Shown here: positions 62,729 to 64,000 of the stretch, in pieces
How the letters are laid out: each line of letters begins with the position of its first letter
Position numbering within the stretch: position 1 is the first letter of the stretch
Made by a program: the position numbers and the translations under genes
The notes under the pieces: generated by a model
The model's database searches: none
The model's input: only the letters and a program-made list of their open reading frames with translations
What the model was told of the DNA's origin: nothing
NCBI GenBank assembly: GCA_030657355.1
Contig: CP131056.1
Location: 3,368,501 to 3,432,500 of the forward strand
Reading direction: 5' to 3'
Length of the DNA stretch: 64,000 nucleotides
Source: Radicibacter daui
GTDB lineage: Bacteria; Pseudomonadota; Alphaproteobacteria; Radicibacterales; Radicibacteraceae

Positions 62729-64000
62729 ATGTTTGAAAAGATCCTGATCGCCAATCGCGGCGAAATCGCGCTGCGCATCCATCGCGCCTGCCGCGAGATG
62801 GGCATCAAGACTGTCGCCGTGCACTCCACGATCGACGCCGATGCCATGCATGTGCGCCTGGCTGACGAAAGCGTCTGCATCGGCCCCGCGCCGGCGCGCG
62901 ACAGCTATCTCAACATCCATGCGCTGCTCTCCGCCGCGACGATCACCGGCGCGGATGCCATCCATCCCGGCATCGGCTTTCTCTCCGAGAACGCCAATTT
63001 CGCCGAGATGGTGGAAGAGCATGGCTTCGCCTTCATCGGCCCGACCGCGGATCATATCCGCGTCATGGGCGACAAGGTGGCTGCCAAGCGTGCGGTGACC
63101 GGCGCGGGCCTGCCCGTGGTGCCCGGCTCCGACGGCGCGGTGGCGACGGTCGAGGAAGCCCGGGCGCTTGTGCAGCGCATCGGCTGCCCGGTGCTGATCA
63201 AGGCCACCGCCGGCGGCGGCGGCAAGGGTATGAAGGTCGTCAACCATATCGACGAGGTTGACGAGCAGTACCGTCTTGCCCGCTCCGAGGCCAAGGCCGC
63301 CTTCGGCAATGACGAAGTCTATATGGAGAAGTACCTCGCCCGTCCGCGGCATATCGAGGTGCAGCTCCTGGCCGATACCCACGGCAATGTGGTGCATTTC
63401 GGCGAGCGTGACTGCTCGATCCAGCGCCGCCACCAGAAGGTGGTGGAAGAGGCCCCCTCCCCCGCGCTCAACAAGCAGGAGCGCGAGAAGGTGGGCATGC
63501 TGGCCTCGCGCACTGCCAAGCTGCTGGGCTATCGCGGCGTCGGCACCATGGAGTTCCTCTATGAAGACGGGAACTTCTACTTCATCGAGATGAACACCCG
63601 CCTGCAGGTGGAGCATCCGATCACCGAAGCCATCACCGGCATCGACCTCGTGCGTGAGCAGATCCGCGTCGCCACCGGCGCCCCGCTCGGCTACACGCAG
63701 GAAGACATCACCTTCGAAGGCCATGCCATCGAATGCCGCGTGAATGCCGAGGACCCGGATACCTTCGCCCCGTCGCCGGGCAAGGTCGTGGCCTACCATC
63801 CGGCCGGCGGTCTGGGTGTGCGTGTCGATACCGCGCTTTATGCCGGTTATTCGGTGCCGCCGACCTATGACAGCCTCGTGGCCAAGCTCATCGTCTACGG
63901 GGCAACCCGTAACGAGTGCCTGATGCGTCTGCGCCGCTCGATCGAAGAGTTCGTCATCGACGGCATCAAGACGACGCTGCCGCTGCATCAGCGCATCATC
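62729..64000 (+). CDS. accC: Biotin carboxylase of acetyl-CoA carboxylase, 3' end cut
   Basis: The first 424 codons of an enzyme of normally about 447 residues; the window ends inside the gene. The ATP-grasp features are visible: [14 protein letters not shown] at the N-terminus, [16 protein letters not shown] (usual Tyr of HPGYGF replaced by Ile), the glycine-rich loop [24 protein letters not shown] and ECRVNAEDP. It carboxylates the biotin of AccB and forms an operon with it. Confidence 0.97.
   Translation, partial: MFEKILIANRGEIALRIHRACREMGIKTVAVHSTIDADAMHVRLADESVCIGPAPARDSYLNIHALLSAATITGADAIHPGIGFLSENANFAEMVEEHGFAFIGPTADHIRVMGDKVAAKRAVTGAGLPVVPGSDGAVATVEEARALVQRIGCPVLIKATAGGGGKGMKVVNHIDEVDEQYRLARSEAKAAFGNDEVYMEKYLARPRHIEVQLLADTHGNVVHFGERDCSIQRRHQKVVEEAPSPALNKQEREKVGMLASRTAKLLGYRGVGTMEFLYEDGNFYFIEMNTRLQVEHPITEAITGIDLVREQIRVATGAPLGYTQEDITFEGHAIECRVNAEDPDTFAPSPGKVVAYHPAGGLGVRVDTALYAGYSVPPTYDSLVAKLIVYGATRNECLMRLRRSIEEFVIDGIKTTLPLHQRII

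Overview
High-GC, densely coded chromosomal DNA of a Gram-negative alphaproteobacterium, most likely Rhodospirillales-like. The reasons are the core run carB–greA–lrp–ELM1-type gene–trxB–lysR, an adrenodoxin-type ferredoxin beside a thioredoxin-reductase-like ferredoxin reductase, aceA divergent from an ScfR/RamB-type regulator, outer-membrane porins, and chemoreceptors with very long sensor regions. The genus cannot be fixed from the sequence alone. No rRNA, tRNA, CRISPR array, phage or insertion-sequence gene was seen.

Layout. 1–2.4 kb: the start of a TRAP transporter (dctQ, dctP) behind an RspB-like dehydrogenase with a GntR-type operator. 2.5–18 kb: housekeeping (greA, carB, lrp, trxB, lysR) plus a chemoreceptor with a C-terminal PilZ domain, an OmpW protein and a glycosyltransferase. 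18–19.6 kb: an AT-rich patch with a structured RNA ending in a strong terminator and an orphan HsdR-N-type nuclease. 19.6–23 kb: envelope genes (chalcone-isomerase-like protein, porin, msrP). 23–27 kb: a 941-residue chemoreceptor behind a secreted small-molecule-sensor-like protein. 27–30.6 kb: isocitrate lyase, DUF4170 protein and the divergent regulator. 30.6–39 kb: lipoproteins, PilZ protein, creatininase, phytase-like esterase, then zwf–GH15 and an aminotransferase. 39–43 kb: a degenerate gamma-glutamyltransferase-like lipoprotein divergent from an M48 protease–DsbA–HAD operon. 43–45.5 kb: a compact EF-hand/ECF sigma/anti-sigma/metal-sensor operon. 45.6–56.9 kb: creatininase 2, a molybdenum oxidoreductase fused to pentapeptide repeats, phosphodiesterase, aldehyde dehydrogenase, a CHASE sensor without output domain, an amino-acid-type binding protein, ferredoxin and its reductase, an S9 peptidase and an AraC regulator. 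57–60 kb: modE–modABC with a palindromic ModE-box candidate. 60–64 kb: an APC-like membrane protein, then aroQ–accB–accC, the last cut by the window edge.

How the genes connect. The molybdate uptake operon can feed the two sulfite-oxidase-fold enzymes encoded here (MsrP and the pentapeptide fusion). Two chemoreceptors and a free PilZ protein suggest motility tuned by c-di-GMP. The EF-hand/sigma operon looks like a self-contained envelope metal- or calcium-stress circuit. The M48 protease, DsbA-type protein and MsrP point to periplasmic protein quality control. The best candidates for new biology are the EF-hand/ECF operon, the AT-rich nuclease with its neighbouring structured RNA, the Mo-oxidoreductase/pentapeptide fusion, and the receptor/secreted-sensor pair. 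All functional calls come from reading motifs by eye; no database search was run.
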